DNA of 64,000 nt from Sphingobium sp. EM0848 (GCF_013375555.1 NZ_JABXWB010000005.1:310001-374000); one strand, 5' to 3'. Positions 26,920 through 36,135 are shown, counted from the first letter of the stretch. The notes: generated from the letters alone by a model not told the origin. A program made the numbers and translations.

Positions 26920-28071
26920 ATGGCTTATCAGACGACGGAATCCCTCTGGACCCCGGAACATCAGATCTTCCGGGAAACGGTGCGCCACTTCATCGCGACG
27001 GAAGTGGAGCCGAATGTCGACCAGTGGGTGGAGAATCATGCCATTCCCCGCAGCTTCTGGCTGAAGGCGGCGCAAGCTGGCATTTTGGGCGTGGACATTC
27101 CCGAAGCCTATGGCGGTCCGGGCGGCGACTTCCTGCACCGGCTCGTGATCGCGGAGGAGATCGGCTACAGCCCGGCGGGCGCGGCGATGGCACCATCGCT
27201 GATCGCGGACGGCACCTGTGAAATCCTCTATCGCTCCGCCAATGAGGAGCAGCGGCGGAAATATCTGCCGCCGATGGTGCGCGGCGAGATGCTGTTCGGC
27301 CTCGCCATTACCGAGCCGGACAGCGGCAGCGACGTGTCCTCCATCCGCACCACCGCGCGGCGCGATGGCGACGACTATGTCATCACCGGCGCCAAGACCT
27401 ATATTTCGCAATCCTCGATCGCCGACGCCTTCATGGTCGTCGCCCGCACCGGGGACGAGCCGGGTTCCAAGGGGCTGTCGATGATCATTGTCGAGGCCGA
27501 CCGGCCCGGCTTCAAGCGCGGGCGGGCACTCAAGAAGATGGGCGTCAATGCCTCCAACACGGGCGAAATCAGCTTTGACGAGGTCCGCGTGCCCGTCACC
27601 AACCTGCTGGGCGAGGAAGGGCGCGGCATGGCGTTGTGCCTGGGCGGGGTGAATATGGACCGGATCACCTGGCCGCTCATCGCGCATGCCGCCTCGCAGC
27701 GTGCGCTCGAGGAGACCACCGAGTTCGTGAAGAACCGCAAGGCTTTCGGCCAGACCATCTTCGATTTCCAGAACACGCAGTTCAAGCTGGCCGAAATGAA
27801 GACCGAACTGGCAGTGGGCCGCGCCTTTCTGGACGAGGTAATCCGAGACTATCAGGCGCATGGCAAGCTCGACACGCTGAAATGCGCGATGGCGAAGATG
27901 TGGCTGCCGGAAATGGAAGCGCGTATCATGGATACATGCGTGCAATTGCATGGTGGTGCAGGCTATATGGACGAATATCCGATATCACGGCTCTATACTG
28001 CTGCCCGGCTGCATCGTATCTTTGCCGGAACGGCCGAGATCATGCGTGTGATCGTCGCACGGTCACTCTGA
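26920..28071 (+). CDS. acyl-CoA dehydrogenase
   Basis: A 383-residue acyl-CoA dehydrogenase with ITEPDSGSDV, NRKAFGQ and QLHGGAGYMDEY. ATG at 26920 is chosen over an in-frame GTG at 26914, which lies inside the AAGGGAG ribosome site. The helix-G site has Asp (MDR) and the YEG site reads FAG, so no Glu is at either usual catalytic place. Its stop overlaps the EthD start (TGATG), indicating coupled translation. Confidence 0.92.
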   Translation: MAYQTTESLWTPEHQIFRETVRHFIATEVEPNVDQWVENHAIPRSFWLKAAQAGILGVDIPEAYGGPGGDFLHRLVIAEEIGYSPAGAAMAPSLIADGTCEILYRSANEEQRRKYLPPMVRGEMLFGLAITEPDSGSDVSSIRTTARRDGDDYVITGAKTYISQSSIADAFMVVARTGDEPGSKGLSMIIVEADRPGFKRGRALKKMGVNASNTGEISFDEVRVPVTNLLGEEGRGMALCLGGVNMDRITWPLIAHAASQRALEETTEFVKNRKAFGQTIFDFQNTQFKLAEMKTELAVGRAFLDEVIRDYQAHGKLDTLKCAMAKMWLPEMEARIMDTCVQLHGGAGYMDEYPISRLYTAARLHRIFAGTAEIMRVIVARSL

Positions 28072-28436
28072 TGTTCAAGGTCATGCTGTTAGCGAAGAAA
28101 CGCCCCGACATCAGTTTCGAGGCGTTTCGCGACTATTATTCCAACCATCATGTGCATCTGATGAACCGGCTGCTGGCGCATGGCGCGGCGGTGCATCGGC
28201 GCAATTTCGTGCAGCATCCCGATCCGGCGCATCCCGGCGACTATGATGTGATTTCGGAGGTCTTTTACGAGGATCGGGCAACGGCGGAGGCGACCATGCG
28301 CGAAATGGCCGATCCAGAGGTCCATCGGCAGCGGATCGAGGATGAGAGAAAATTCCTGATACCGGAATCGGTGCGGGTCTTCATGGTCGAAACCGACACC
28401 AGCCTGTTCCGCCCGTTGAAGGAGCTGACGCCGTGA
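28071..28436 (+). CDS. EthD-domain dimeric alpha-beta barrel protein
   Basis: A 121-residue ferredoxin-like-fold protein with an N-terminal strand (FKVMLLAKKRPDISFEAFRDYY) and a His-rich SNHHVHLM segment, as in EthD and related small catabolic proteins. Members of this group include cyclases, decarboxylases and heme-degrading types, so the reaction is not set by family. It overlaps both neighbours (TGATG at its start, GTGA at its end). Confidence 0.82.
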   Translation: MFKVMLLAKKRPDISFEAFRDYYSNHHVHLMNRLLAHGAAVHRRNFVQHPDPAHPGDYDVISEVFYEDRATAEATMREMADPEVHRQRIEDERKFLIPESVRVFMVETDTSLFRPLKELTP

Positions 28437-29101
28437 ATGTTTCGGAAGCAGTGACGAGCCGGCGGTCGATCCGCCAGTTCCTGCTCGATCCCGTCGATCG
28501 GGCCGTGTTGGAGCGGGTTCTGGAAAAGGCGCAGCGCGCCCCGTCCGGCGGCAATCTGCAACCCTGGAACGTCCATGTGGTGAGCGGCACGGCGCTCAAC
28601 CGGCTATGCGGTGCGCTGGCAAAGGTGCTGCCGCAGGGGCGCGCGGGGCATAGCGGCGAATATGCCATCTACCCGGCCGATCTGGCGGATCGCTACAGCG
28701 ACAGCCGCTATGAGGTAGGCGAGAGCATGTATGCCGCGCTGGGCGTGACGCGGGACGACAAGCAGGGGCGTCTTGCCCAGTTCGCCCGCAATTACCGGGC
28801 CTTCGGTGCGCCGGTACTGATGCTGGTGCACACACCGCGCTATATGGGGCCGCCGCAATGGGCCGATATCGGCATGTGGTTGCAGACGGTCATGCTGCTG
28901 CTACGCGAGGAAGGGCTGGACAGTTGCGCGCAGGAGGCATGGGCCGTCTATCAGAAGCAGATCCGCGAGCATGTCGCGATCCCGGGCGACCATATCTTCT
29001 TTTGCGGCATTTCGGTCGGCTATCGCGATCCCGACGCACCGGTGAACAGTTTTCCCGTCGCGCGTACTCCGCTGAAGCAAGTCGTCACATTCGTCGAGTG
29101 A
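28433..29101 (+). CDS. nitroreductase-family FMN oxidoreductase
   Basis: A 222-residue protein with the family's N-terminal SRRSIRQF, the FMN-binding RAPSGGNLQPW near residue 38, and the C-terminal GISVGYRDP. GTG at 28433 is the start, overlapping the EthD stop, with GGAG eight bases before. In catabolic operons such enzymes may reduce or dehydrogenate enones or quinones; nitro substrates need not be involved. Followed directly by a strong hairpin. Confidence 0.88.
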   Translation: MNVSEAVTSRRSIRQFLLDPVDRAVLERVLEKAQRAPSGGNLQPWNVHVVSGTALNRLCGALAKVLPQGRAGHSGEYAIYPADLADRYSDSRYEVGESMYAALGVTRDDKQGRLAQFARNYRAFGAPVLMLVHTPRYMGPPQWADIGMWLQTVMLLLREEGLDSCAQEAWAVYQKQIREHVAIPGDHIFFCGISVGYRDPDAPVNSFPVARTPLKQVVTFVE

Positions 29102-29103
29102 AG

Positions 29104-29136
29104 CAAGGCGCGATGAGCCTGACTCATCGCGCCTTG
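29104..29136 (+). terminator. hairpin at operon end
   Basis: A perfect 14-base stem (CAAGGCGCGATGAG / CTCATCGCGCCTTG) with a 5-base loop, three bases after the nitroreductase stop. No T-tract follows, so it may be an attenuating or 3'-end-protecting structure. Confidence 0.7.
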
Positions 29137-29543
29137 GTCAAGCCCGCGCAGCGCTTGAGAGAAACCCGCTTGTGATCGGTCGAAGACCGGACACGATGGT
29201 ATGAGAAACGCGTCAGCGCATTCGGATATCCGGCTCTATCCGGTCATTCCAATTGGGTTGGCAAAAGGCCCTGTCGTCTGACAGGGCCTTTTCAGATGGG
29301 GTCGATTTTTCTGTGCGATCCGAAGGCTTGGCGATATCGGCGCAGGCGTACAGATAGGACTGATCTTCCGCTGTCAGCGCATATATCCGGCAAATCCAGT
29401 CCACACCCCATGCCAGATAATTCATGACTATGACCCTCTCCCGATCAAAGATCGTCCGCCAGCCGCCATGCTTGTGGTCGACTCTGACGGGCATATGATA
29501 AATATGCTTACTAAAAAAGCAATGCTGTTCTCAACGAGCCTCA
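29137..29543. other. intergenic region between convergent genes
   Basis: It holds a second hairpin (29263-29292, listed separately) and no gene that can be supported. A 70-codon leftward frame (29425 to 29213) has a plausible GGGAGAGGG ribosome site but runs through that hairpin and shows no recognisable family. The 3' side near 29500 is AT-rich. Confidence 0.5.
29263..29292. terminator. bidirectional terminator hairpin
   Basis: A perfect 13-base inverted repeat (AAAAGGCCCTGTC / GACAGGGCCTTTT, loop GTCT). The A-run before and T-run after make it a good intrinsic terminator in both directions, between the nitroreductase operon and the convergent TonB receptor gene. Confidence 0.85.
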
Positions 29544-31796
29544 TCATCGTCCGCCCAGCTTGAACCCCAGCGTCACGCCATAGGTCCGCGGCGGCGCGTA
29601 AAAGGCATTGTCGCCGATCCCCGAGACGGTCACATTCTGGAAATAGCGCTCATCCGTCACATTGTTCATGAACAGCGCCAGCCTCCATCGCTCATCGGGC
29701 GCGGACAGGCTGAGGCGCATGTTGAGCACGCCATAGGCATCCTGCTTCACATCCTTGCGATTGCCCGGGTCCCAGTAAAAGCCGCCGTTGAACAGATAAT
29801 TGGCGCTGAACCCGGCCTGCAAGCCACCCACCGGCCGTTCATAATCGACGCCCAGATTGATCGTGACCGGCGGCGCGTTGACCAGTTGATTGCCCGAGGC
29901 GTCGGTGATGGTTTCCACATTGCCGAAGGGCGCAACGGTGCGCGGCGTATAGATGCGCGCATTTTTGAACTCGCTATATTCGCTGTCGAGCAGCGACAGG
30001 CCCATGCGGAATTGCAGGTCGCCGGTCTGCACCGGCGGGGCGATGATCGCCTCCGCATCCAGACCGTAGATGCGCGCCTGCGCTGCATTGTAGATGAAGC
30101 TCGCCCCGGCGATCAGGCGGTTGAGCTGCAAATCCTTATAATCATAATAGAAGCCCGACATGTTGAGCCGCAATGTCCGGCCCAGCAGGTCGGATTTGAA
30201 CCCGGCTTCGAACGCATCGATCGTTTCCGGCCGGGCAGGCGGGAAATAGGGACCACCTAGGTTGAAGATGCCGCTCTTGAACCCCCGACTGTAGGAGGCA
30301 TAGAGCAGCACATCGCGGCTCAGCTGATGGTCGATCGCCAGCCGCCAGGTCAACTTCTTAAAAGCCACATTGTTGGAAAAGGCCCCGTCCGGAAAGGCCG
30401 CACTGACCGGCCGTGTCGGGTTGTCGTCCGTCGTGTTGATGACCGTCCCCGCGCCCAGCGGATGCCCGGCCAGCGCGATCGTCTCGCCATCCAGCGTGCG
30501 TTCGTCACGGGTATAGCGGACGCCCGCCGTCAGCCGCGTGCTGTCGGTCAGCCTGTAGGTGCCCTGCACGAAAGCGGCATAGCTGTCGGTCGTGACATCG
30601 TCATAAATGGCACTGTTGAGCGCGGCCGTGGCGCTGCGTACCGCCAGCGGTTCGAACGCCGCCTTGGAATGGAAATAGAACAGCCCCGCCGTATATTCCA
30701 ACCGCCCAGTCGTGCCGATCAACACCAGTTCCTGCTGGAAAGATCGGGTCGATTCATTGAGGATCGCGTCGACTAGCGATAAGGGCGAGGCATCCTGATC
30801 GTAACGGCTGTCATTTTGATAATCCCTGTAGGCGGTCGTGCTTTTCAGCGTCGCATCGCCGACCTGCCACTCGCCCACCAGCGACACGCCCCATTGCTTG
30901 AACGTGCCGAAGGAGGTCAGATTGCTGATCGTTCCATAGTCATTGCCGTCGAAACTATAGCCGCCGGTGGTGCGCGTGCCGGGATAGATGATGCGCACAT
31001 TGCCAATGTCGGAATCGCGATGCGTATAGTCGCCGGTCAGGCGAAAGTTCAGCGTATCGCTCGGCTCGAACAACAGCGAGCCGCGCACGCCCCATTCTTC
31101 CTTCCGGTTCACCTGCTCACCCGCAACGCCCGGCGTCGATCCGCTGTTGCGACCATAGCCCTTATTCTGGTTGACATAGACCGCCGCCAGATCGACCGCG
31201 ATCCTGTCACTGAGGCCCGCGGTGCCATAGACCTTGGCGGAATAGGTGTCGTAATTGGCATAGCCAATCTCGCCATCCAGCATGGCGTCGTGAGATGGCT
31301 TCTTGGTGATGATCTGGATGAGACCACCGGTCGCGTTGCGACCGAACAGCGTGCCCTGCGGCCCCTTCAACACCTCGATCCGCTCGATATTGTTGAAGAT
31401 CAGATTCACGCCGGAGAGCGCTGCGATATAGACGCCGTCGACATAAGTGGCGACGCCGGATTCATCGCCGGGTGCGGAGTTTTTCGAGCCCACGCCGCGC
31501 AGATAGGGGGCGATGGTGCTACGCTCCCCGCCAAGCGTCAGGCCGGGCGTCACATTGGCGAGTTGCGTCGTGCCCTCGATCCCCGCCTTCACCAGACCGT
31601 CAGCGGTGATCGCCGCGATGGCGATCGGCACTTTCTGCAAGGATTCCGAACGCCGCTGCGCCGTGACGACGATATCGCCGATCGCGCCCTGCTCCGGCGC
31701 CTGCGCATCGGACGCTTGCGCCCTTGCCGGCATTGTCGTTACGATAGCGGAACCTGCCGTCAGCACAGCCAGAAAATGACGCAGTTTCACCGACAT
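29544..31796 (-). CDS. TonB-dependent outer-membrane receptor
   Basis: A 750-residue receptor: signal peptide of about 27 residues (ending PARAQA), a plug domain starting with GDIVVTAQRRSESLQKVP, the plug motif RIEVLKGPQGTLFGRNATGG near residue 145, and a long beta-barrel ending VTLGFKLGGR. GGGAGG precedes the start. Such receptors bring hydrophobic or bulky substrates across the outer membrane using TonB energy; the position beside the catabolic operons suggests import of the pathway substrate. It may be co-transcribed after nothing else, since the hydrolase upstream has its own gap. Confidence 0.94.
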   Translation of the reverse strand: MSVKLRHFLAVLTAGSAIVTTMPARAQASDAQAPEQGAIGDIVVTAQRRSESLQKVPIAIAAITADGLVKAGIEGTTQLANVTPGLTLGGERSTIAPYLRGVGSKNSAPGDESGVATYVDGVYIAALSGVNLIFNNIERIEVLKGPQGTLFGRNATGGLIQIITKKPSHDAMLDGEIGYANYDTYSAKVYGTAGLSDRIAVDLAAVYVNQNKGYGRNSGSTPGVAGEQVNRKEEWGVRGSLLFEPSDTLNFRLTGDYTHRDSDIGNVRIIYPGTRTTGGYSFDGNDYGTISNLTSFGTFKQWGVSLVGEWQVGDATLKSTTAYRDYQNDSRYDQDASPLSLVDAILNESTRSFQQELVLIGTTGRLEYTAGLFYFHSKAAFEPLAVRSATAALNSAIYDDVTTDSYAAFVQGTYRLTDSTRLTAGVRYTRDERTLDGETIALAGHPLGAGTVINTTDDNPTRPVSAAFPDGAFSNNVAFKKLTWRLAIDHQLSRDVLLYASYSRGFKSGIFNLGGPYFPPARPETIDAFEAGFKSDLLGRTLRLNMSGFYYDYKDLQLNRLIAGASFIYNAAQARIYGLDAEAIIAPPVQTGDLQFRMGLSLLDSEYSEFKNARIYTPRTVAPFGNVETITDASGNQLVNAPPVTINLGVDYERPVGGLQAGFSANYLFNGGFYWDPGNRKDVKQDAYGVLNMRLSLSAPDERWRLALFMNNVTDERYFQNVTVSGIGDNAFYAPPRTYGVTLGFKLGGR

Positions 31797-31826
31797 CAGC
31801 CCATCCTCCCAGAAACAATTTTTTAG

Positions 31827-31838
31827 TTTGCTAGATTA
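31827..31838. promoter_or_regulatory. putative operator, TAATCTAGCAAA (minus strand)
   Basis: A variant of the shared motif with two positions off the consensus, 31 bases upstream of the TonB receptor start, in an AT-rich stretch suited to a promoter. Confidence 0.3.
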
Positions 31839-31874
31839 TGATATGCTGACAATCAATATAATAATGCATATCCG

Positions 31875-32747
31875 TCAAATGGATGCGTCGGCCCCGTCCT
31901 GACCGAAGCGGATGCGCCGCAAAAAATCCACCACGCTGTCGTTGAAGGCATCATTGCGGTCGCCCGCGACCATATGGCCTGCCTCGGGCACGCCATGCAC
32001 CTCCGTCTGCGGCACCAGCCGCACCAGTTCGGCCACCCCGGCATCATCGACAATGTCGCTGCGCCCGCCGCGCACCAACAGGGTGGGAATATGGACATGG
32101 CTTGCCGCTGCCAGCAATTGCTCGGTCCAGCCGGGCGGCTCCGCTGTCGGCCGAACGGCCATCATGCGCGGGTCCCAATGCCAATAAAGCCGGCCATCCT
32201 CGCGGGCGCGCAGATTCTTCATCAGCCCCGACGGGTCGCGCCGCGTCTTGCGCTCGGGATTATAGGCAGCCACAGCGGCAAAGGCTTCCTCCAGATTGGC
32301 AAAGCCATCATCATGGGCGCGCATGAAGCGTTGGATTTTCTCCACCCCGCCCGGCGCTGGCCGCAATACGATGTCGACCAGCACCAGCGCGGTCACCTGC
32401 GGAAGCAGCCCGTTGCCCACCGCATGGAAGCTGGTCATGCCGCCCATCGAAGCGCCCACCAGCGCGACCGGCCGCGCATCGCCCAGCACGAACTGCAAAT
32501 CCGCCCCGCGCGCGCCGAGCGAATAATCGCCACTGTCCGACCAGCTGCTGTCGCCATGCCCACGCGCGTCGAAATTGATCACACGATAGCCCTCGCCGAT
32601 CAACCGGCGCATCGCCCCTGCCCAGCTATGGCGCGTCTGTCCGCCGCCATGCAGCAAGGCAATGGTCGGCGCCTCCTCGGGACCGCCAACATCTGCGATC
32701 AGCGTCAGCCCGTCCGGGGTCCGAAATTCACGGCGGCTTATGTCCAT
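31875..32747 (-). CDS. alpha/beta hydrolase
   Basis: A 290-residue alpha/beta hydrolase: oxyanion region LLHGGGQTRHSW near residue 33, nucleophile elbow GASMGG near residue 99, acid Asp in GGRSD near residue 230 and His in EAGHM near 258. ATG at 32747 has GGAGGAAAGGG before it; an in-frame TTG two codons upstream is less likely. It could cleave an ester, a lactone or a ring-fission carbon bond. No signal peptide is seen. Confidence 0.9.
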   Translation of the reverse strand: MDISRREFRTPDGLTLIADVGGPEEAPTIALLHGGGQTRHSWAGAMRRLIGEGYRVINFDARGHGDSSWSDSGDYSLGARGADLQFVLGDARPVALVGASMGGMTSFHAVGNGLLPQVTALVLVDIVLRPAPGGVEKIQRFMRAHDDGFANLEEAFAAVAAYNPERKTRRDPSGLMKNLRAREDGRLYWHWDPRMMAVRPTAEPPGWTEQLLAAASHVHIPTLLVRGGRSDIVDDAGVAELVRLVPQTEVHGVPEAGHMVAGDRNDAFNDSVVDFLRRIRFGQDGADASI

Positions 32748-32802
32748 GGTCAAACCCTTTCCTCCCCCCGGCCCTGACCTTGCCTACAGCCCCTCATGAA
32801 AA

Positions 32803-32814
32803 TATGCTAGCGTA
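32803..32814. promoter_or_regulatory. putative operator, TATGCTAGCGTA
   Basis: The most symmetric copy of the motif (only one pair breaks the 12-base palindrome). It lies 56 bases before the hydrolase start and 3 bases beyond the end of the CoA-transferase gene. Confidence 0.5.
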
Positions 32815-32816
32815 CT

Positions 32817-34961
32817 TTATAAGACCGAGGCACGACGCGCAGCCTGTTCAGCCAAAATCTCGGCATCATGTTCGCCCACGCCATGCAAAGGGACATAGTT
32901 GCCCAAGGGCGAACGGGACAGGCTGAAGCATGGTCCCAGATCCTTCATCCGGCCCATGACGGGATGATCCGAAATCCGCACCATGCCCCGCGCCGCCAAC
33001 GCCTCATTGCCCAGCATACGGGCCTCCCCATCCCGCACGCAGATTTCCGCCCCGATCCCGGCGTCCCGAAGCATCGCAATCGCGTCCGCCATGGACAGCG
33101 GCGCCAACATCGCGCCGATGGCAGCCTGCGTGGGTTCGGCAAGACCTGTCATCGCCGACAGGGCGTGCCGGACCTTTTCCCCACGCGCCGATAGCGCAAT
33201 CCAACCGTCGCGGGCAGGATAGAAGCCCTCCCGCGGATGGATCGCCGTTCCGCTGTCGTTGATCGGGTCAGCGCCTGCAAATTGCCCATCAGGCAGACGG
33301 ATGAGTTCCGACAGCAGGAAAAGCCCGGCATTGATCAGCGGCATTTCCATCCGGCTTCCCCCACCATCCCGCCGCCGCGCGTACAGGGCGCAGAGCAGGC
33401 CGATCGCGCCCAGCGTGCCCGCCGCGAAATCGACCATCGACAGCCGGTTCCATAGTGGCTGCCGCAGCTTTGCTCCGCGCCGGATTTCGATCCCCGCGCG
33501 CTGCTCCAACCCTGTCACCGCCTGCATCACCATGTCGAACCCGGCACGCTGTGCGCTGGGGCCGTCCGATCCATAGGCCGGGCTCTCCAATATGATGAGG
33601 TCGGGTTGCAAGGATGCCAGTGTCTCGGCATCGATGCCCAGCCGATGCGAGACGCCGGAACGGAAATTGCTGGTGACGATATGGGCGTCGACCGCGAGCG
33701 ACTGCGCGGTGTTCAGCCCTTCGCGGTCTTTCAGGTCCAGCGCGATGCCGCGCTTGCCCCGGTTGGAGGCGATATAGCCGCGGATCAATCCACGGCTGGG
33801 ATCGCCGCTCGGCGGCTCGACCTTCACCACATCCGCGCCCAGACCCGTCAACAGTTGCGAAGCCAGCGGCCCAGCAACATAGGCGCCGAAGTCGACCACT
33901 CTGATGCCTTCGAGCGGGCGCTGCCCAACGGGCAAAGGGCGCGGCTTGCCTGCGGCTGTTCGGGTGGCGCGCATGGGCAAGCCTACAGAGTCGACCCCTT
34001 CGGCATGGCGGACGATCACCCCGTTGCGGATGATCTGCGGATCGTCCCAGCACGCGCCGGGCGCCAGAACCGGCTCGGCTGGCAAGCCCTCCGCCCATAG
34101 CGCCTGCAACAGCGCATCCCGCTGCCACAAGGCGCAACGGGACGCGATCAGGTCGATATCCCCATAGAAATTACGCGGATCACCGCCCGGCCGGGGCATG
34201 CCGCTGTCTCCGGGCAATACCGTCGGATCATCAATGCCCAGCAGGCGATAGAGCTTATATTTCGACCCCGCAGCGCCGATCACCAGATGGAGGAATTGCC
34301 CGTCCGCACATTGGAAGATCAGCGGCATCGCATCCTTGGGCGTGATGAAGGCGGCCGCCGGTGTCGGCTTCTCTATGTCCATCCAGAACATCGGCAGCCA
34401 GCTGATCGCGCCTTCCAGCAGGGACGTCCGCACGACCTGCCCCAAGCCACTGCTCTCCCGCTCGATCAGCGCCGCAAGCCCGCCGAGCAGCGCCTGAAAG
34501 GCTGCACCGATATTCGCCGGCGCAAAGGCCATGGCAAGCGGCCGATCCGGATAATGTTCGAAGGCCAGCCCAGAAAGCGCCTGCGCCAGAAATTCGCTCG
34601 ACGGGCGGCCCGCGCCTTCCATATCCGGTGGATTGCCATCGATGCGGATGGTGATGAGACGCGGATGGGACGAAGCATCGACCGTGAAGGGCGTCACGTC
34701 GGGATGATCCTCTCCCCCGATGAGGCACAGATCGGCGCTCGCCAGAAGCGTTTCCCTGTCATCCATCCCGCATAAGTGGCCACCTGCATGCCAAGTCCGG
34801 TAGGCGGGATAGAGCGCCTCATAAGCGACGTCGCCCACCGGCGGAACGCGCCAGACTTCGGCACCGGCATCGGCCAGGAACTTGGCCACCAGGGCAGCGG
34901 CCATGCCCGATCCCAGATCGAGGACTTTCAATCCTTTCAGATATGACCCGGCTTCATTCAT
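32817..34961 (-). CDS. fused tandem family III CoA-transferase (CaiB/BaiF type)
   Basis: A 714-residue paralogue of the protein at 787-2943, with the same two-half layout (second half from about residue 352, LEGIRVVDFGAYVAG). The catalytic Asp is seen in the second half near residue 510 (VDFAAG); the aligned place in the first half is Asn. GGGAGGTGAGGG precedes the start. It is the last gene of a leftward TonB receptor, acyl-CoA dehydrogenase and CoA-transferase unit. Two such paralogues suggest two activation or CoA-exchange steps. Confidence 0.9.
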   Translation of the reverse strand: MNEAGSYLKGLKVLDLGSGMAAALVAKFLADAGAEVWRVPPVGDVAYEALYPAYRTWHAGGHLCGMDDRETLLASADLCLIGGEDHPDVTPFTVDASSHPRLITIRIDGNPPDMEGAGRPSSEFLAQALSGLAFEHYPDRPLAMAFAPANIGAAFQALLGGLAALIERESSGLGQVVRTSLLEGAISWLPMFWMDIEKPTPAAAFITPKDAMPLIFQCADGQFLHLVIGAAGSKYKLYRLLGIDDPTVLPGDSGMPRPGGDPRNFYGDIDLIASRCALWQRDALLQALWAEGLPAEPVLAPGACWDDPQIIRNGVIVRHAEGVDSVGLPMRATRTAAGKPRPLPVGQRPLEGIRVVDFGAYVAGPLASQLLTGLGADVVKVEPPSGDPSRGLIRGYIASNRGKRGIALDLKDREGLNTAQSLAVDAHIVTSNFRSGVSHRLGIDAETLASLQPDLIILESPAYGSDGPSAQRAGFDMVMQAVTGLEQRAGIEIRRGAKLRQPLWNRLSMVDFAAGTLGAIGLLCALYARRRDGGGSRMEMPLINAGLFLLSELIRLPDGQFAGADPINDSGTAIHPREGFYPARDGWIALSARGEKVRHALSAMTGLAEPTQAAIGAMLAPLSMADAIAMLRDAGIGAEICVRDGEARMLGNEALAARGMVRISDHPVMGRMKDLGPCFSLSRSPLGNYVPLHGVGEHDAEILAEQAARRASVL

Positions 34962-34983
34962 CCCTCACCTCCCCCATCGCTGA

Positions 34984-36135
34984 TCAGATCGACTTTGCAA
35001 TCGCATTTTTCTGAATTTCCGACGTTCCCAGGAAGATGCGGTGAATACGAGAGGTAGTGAAGATTCCCGAAATCGGCGTTTCCACCGCCAGACCCATGCC
35101 GCCATGCAGTTGCAGGCACCGGTCCGCGACGCTGAACTCCAGTTCCGATGCCGCGAGCTTTGCCATGGCCGACTCCGCCGGGGCCAGCGTGCCCAGCTGT
35201 ATCTTGTCCAGACATTGATCGACAAAGGGTCGCAGCGTTGCAATTCCGGTCTTCATCTCGGCCAGCGCGTGCTGCGTGGCCTGAAAGTCGAAGATGCTCT
35301 GACCGAAAGCCTTGCGGTTGCGCACATAATCGACGGTCAGGTCGAAGGCGAGTTCGGCACCCGCCAGAAAGCGGCACGCCTGCGCCACCCGCATGTCGGT
35401 GATGACCTTGAGGACATTGGGCAGAGCCGCCGAATCCCCTTCTCCGACCAGCCGGTCAGCGGGAACGCGCACATCTTCCAGAAACAACTCGATCTCCGCG
35501 CCGCAGCCTCTGTGGATGGTTTCGATCGGCTTGCTCTTATTCACACCGGGCATGCTGGCGTCGATCAGGAATATGCCCGCGCCCGGCTTGCCGCTGCCCT
35601 CATCGATTAGCGCGTAGGTCGGCAGCAAATTGCAGTGGACGCCGTTGGTCACCCATAGTTTCGCGCCGTTGATGACATAGTCACCGCCATCCCGCCGGGC
35701 GACGGTGCGGATCGCACGCAGGTCGCTGCCCGCCTGCGCCTCGGTGAAACAGGCCTCCGCGATCACATCGCCGGATGCATAGCGCGGCAACCACGCCTTT
35801 TTCTGGGCTTCCGTGCCGCCCGCATAGATGAGATAGCTGGAACTGTCGGTGCTCAGCCCTCCGCCCATGCTGATGCCGCCCAGCGAATAGCCGGCCTCTT
35901 CATGCAAGATCGCATGATGCAGGAAGTCGCCGCCCATACCGCCATATTCAGTCGGTATCCCCGCCTGCAAAATCCCATATTCGCCCGCCTTGCGGAAAAT
36001 ATCGCGGTCATAAATGCCGTCACGTTCCCACTGTTTATAATGGGGATCGACTTCGGTTCGGAAGAAGCGGCGGACCGTCTGCCGGAATTGCTCATGTTCC
36101 GGCGTAAAAACAGGGCGCTCCTGCATGGCCAGCAT
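34984..36135 (-). CDS. acyl-CoA dehydrogenase with unusual active site
   Basis: A 383-residue acyl-CoA dehydrogenase with FTEAQAGSDL, NRKAFGQ and QLHGGMGLAVE. Counting back from the NRKAF motif, the helix-G catalytic position is Met (DMR) and the YEG position reads FLG, so neither usual Glu is present. It may be a non-catalytic partner subunit or use another base. It lies between a TonB receptor gene and the fused CoA-transferase gene in one leftward unit. Confidence 0.92.
   Translation of the reverse strand: MLAMQERPVFTPEHEQFRQTVRRFFRTEVDPHYKQWERDGIYDRDIFRKAGEYGILQAGIPTEYGGMGGDFLHHAILHEEAGYSLGGISMGGGLSTDSSSYLIYAGGTEAQKKAWLPRYASGDVIAEACFTEAQAGSDLRAIRTVARRDGGDYVINGAKLWVTNGVHCNLLPTYALIDEGSGKPGAGIFLIDASMPGVNKSKPIETIHRGCGAEIELFLEDVRVPADRLVGEGDSAALPNVLKVITDMRVAQACRFLAGAELAFDLTVDYVRNRKAFGQSIFDFQATQHALAEMKTGIATLRPFVDQCLDKIQLGTLAPAESAMAKLAASELEFSVADRCLQLHGGMGLAVETPISGIFTTSRIHRIFLGTSEIQKNAIAKSI

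Noticed and set aside
29213..29425. A leftward 70-codon gene between the nitroreductase and the TonB receptor
   Set aside because: It has a fair ribosome site but passes through a perfect bidirectional terminator and shows no family resemblance.
29503..29514. A motif copy TATGCTTACTAA
   Set aside because: Two informative positions are wrong and it lies downstream of the TonB gene, not before an operon.
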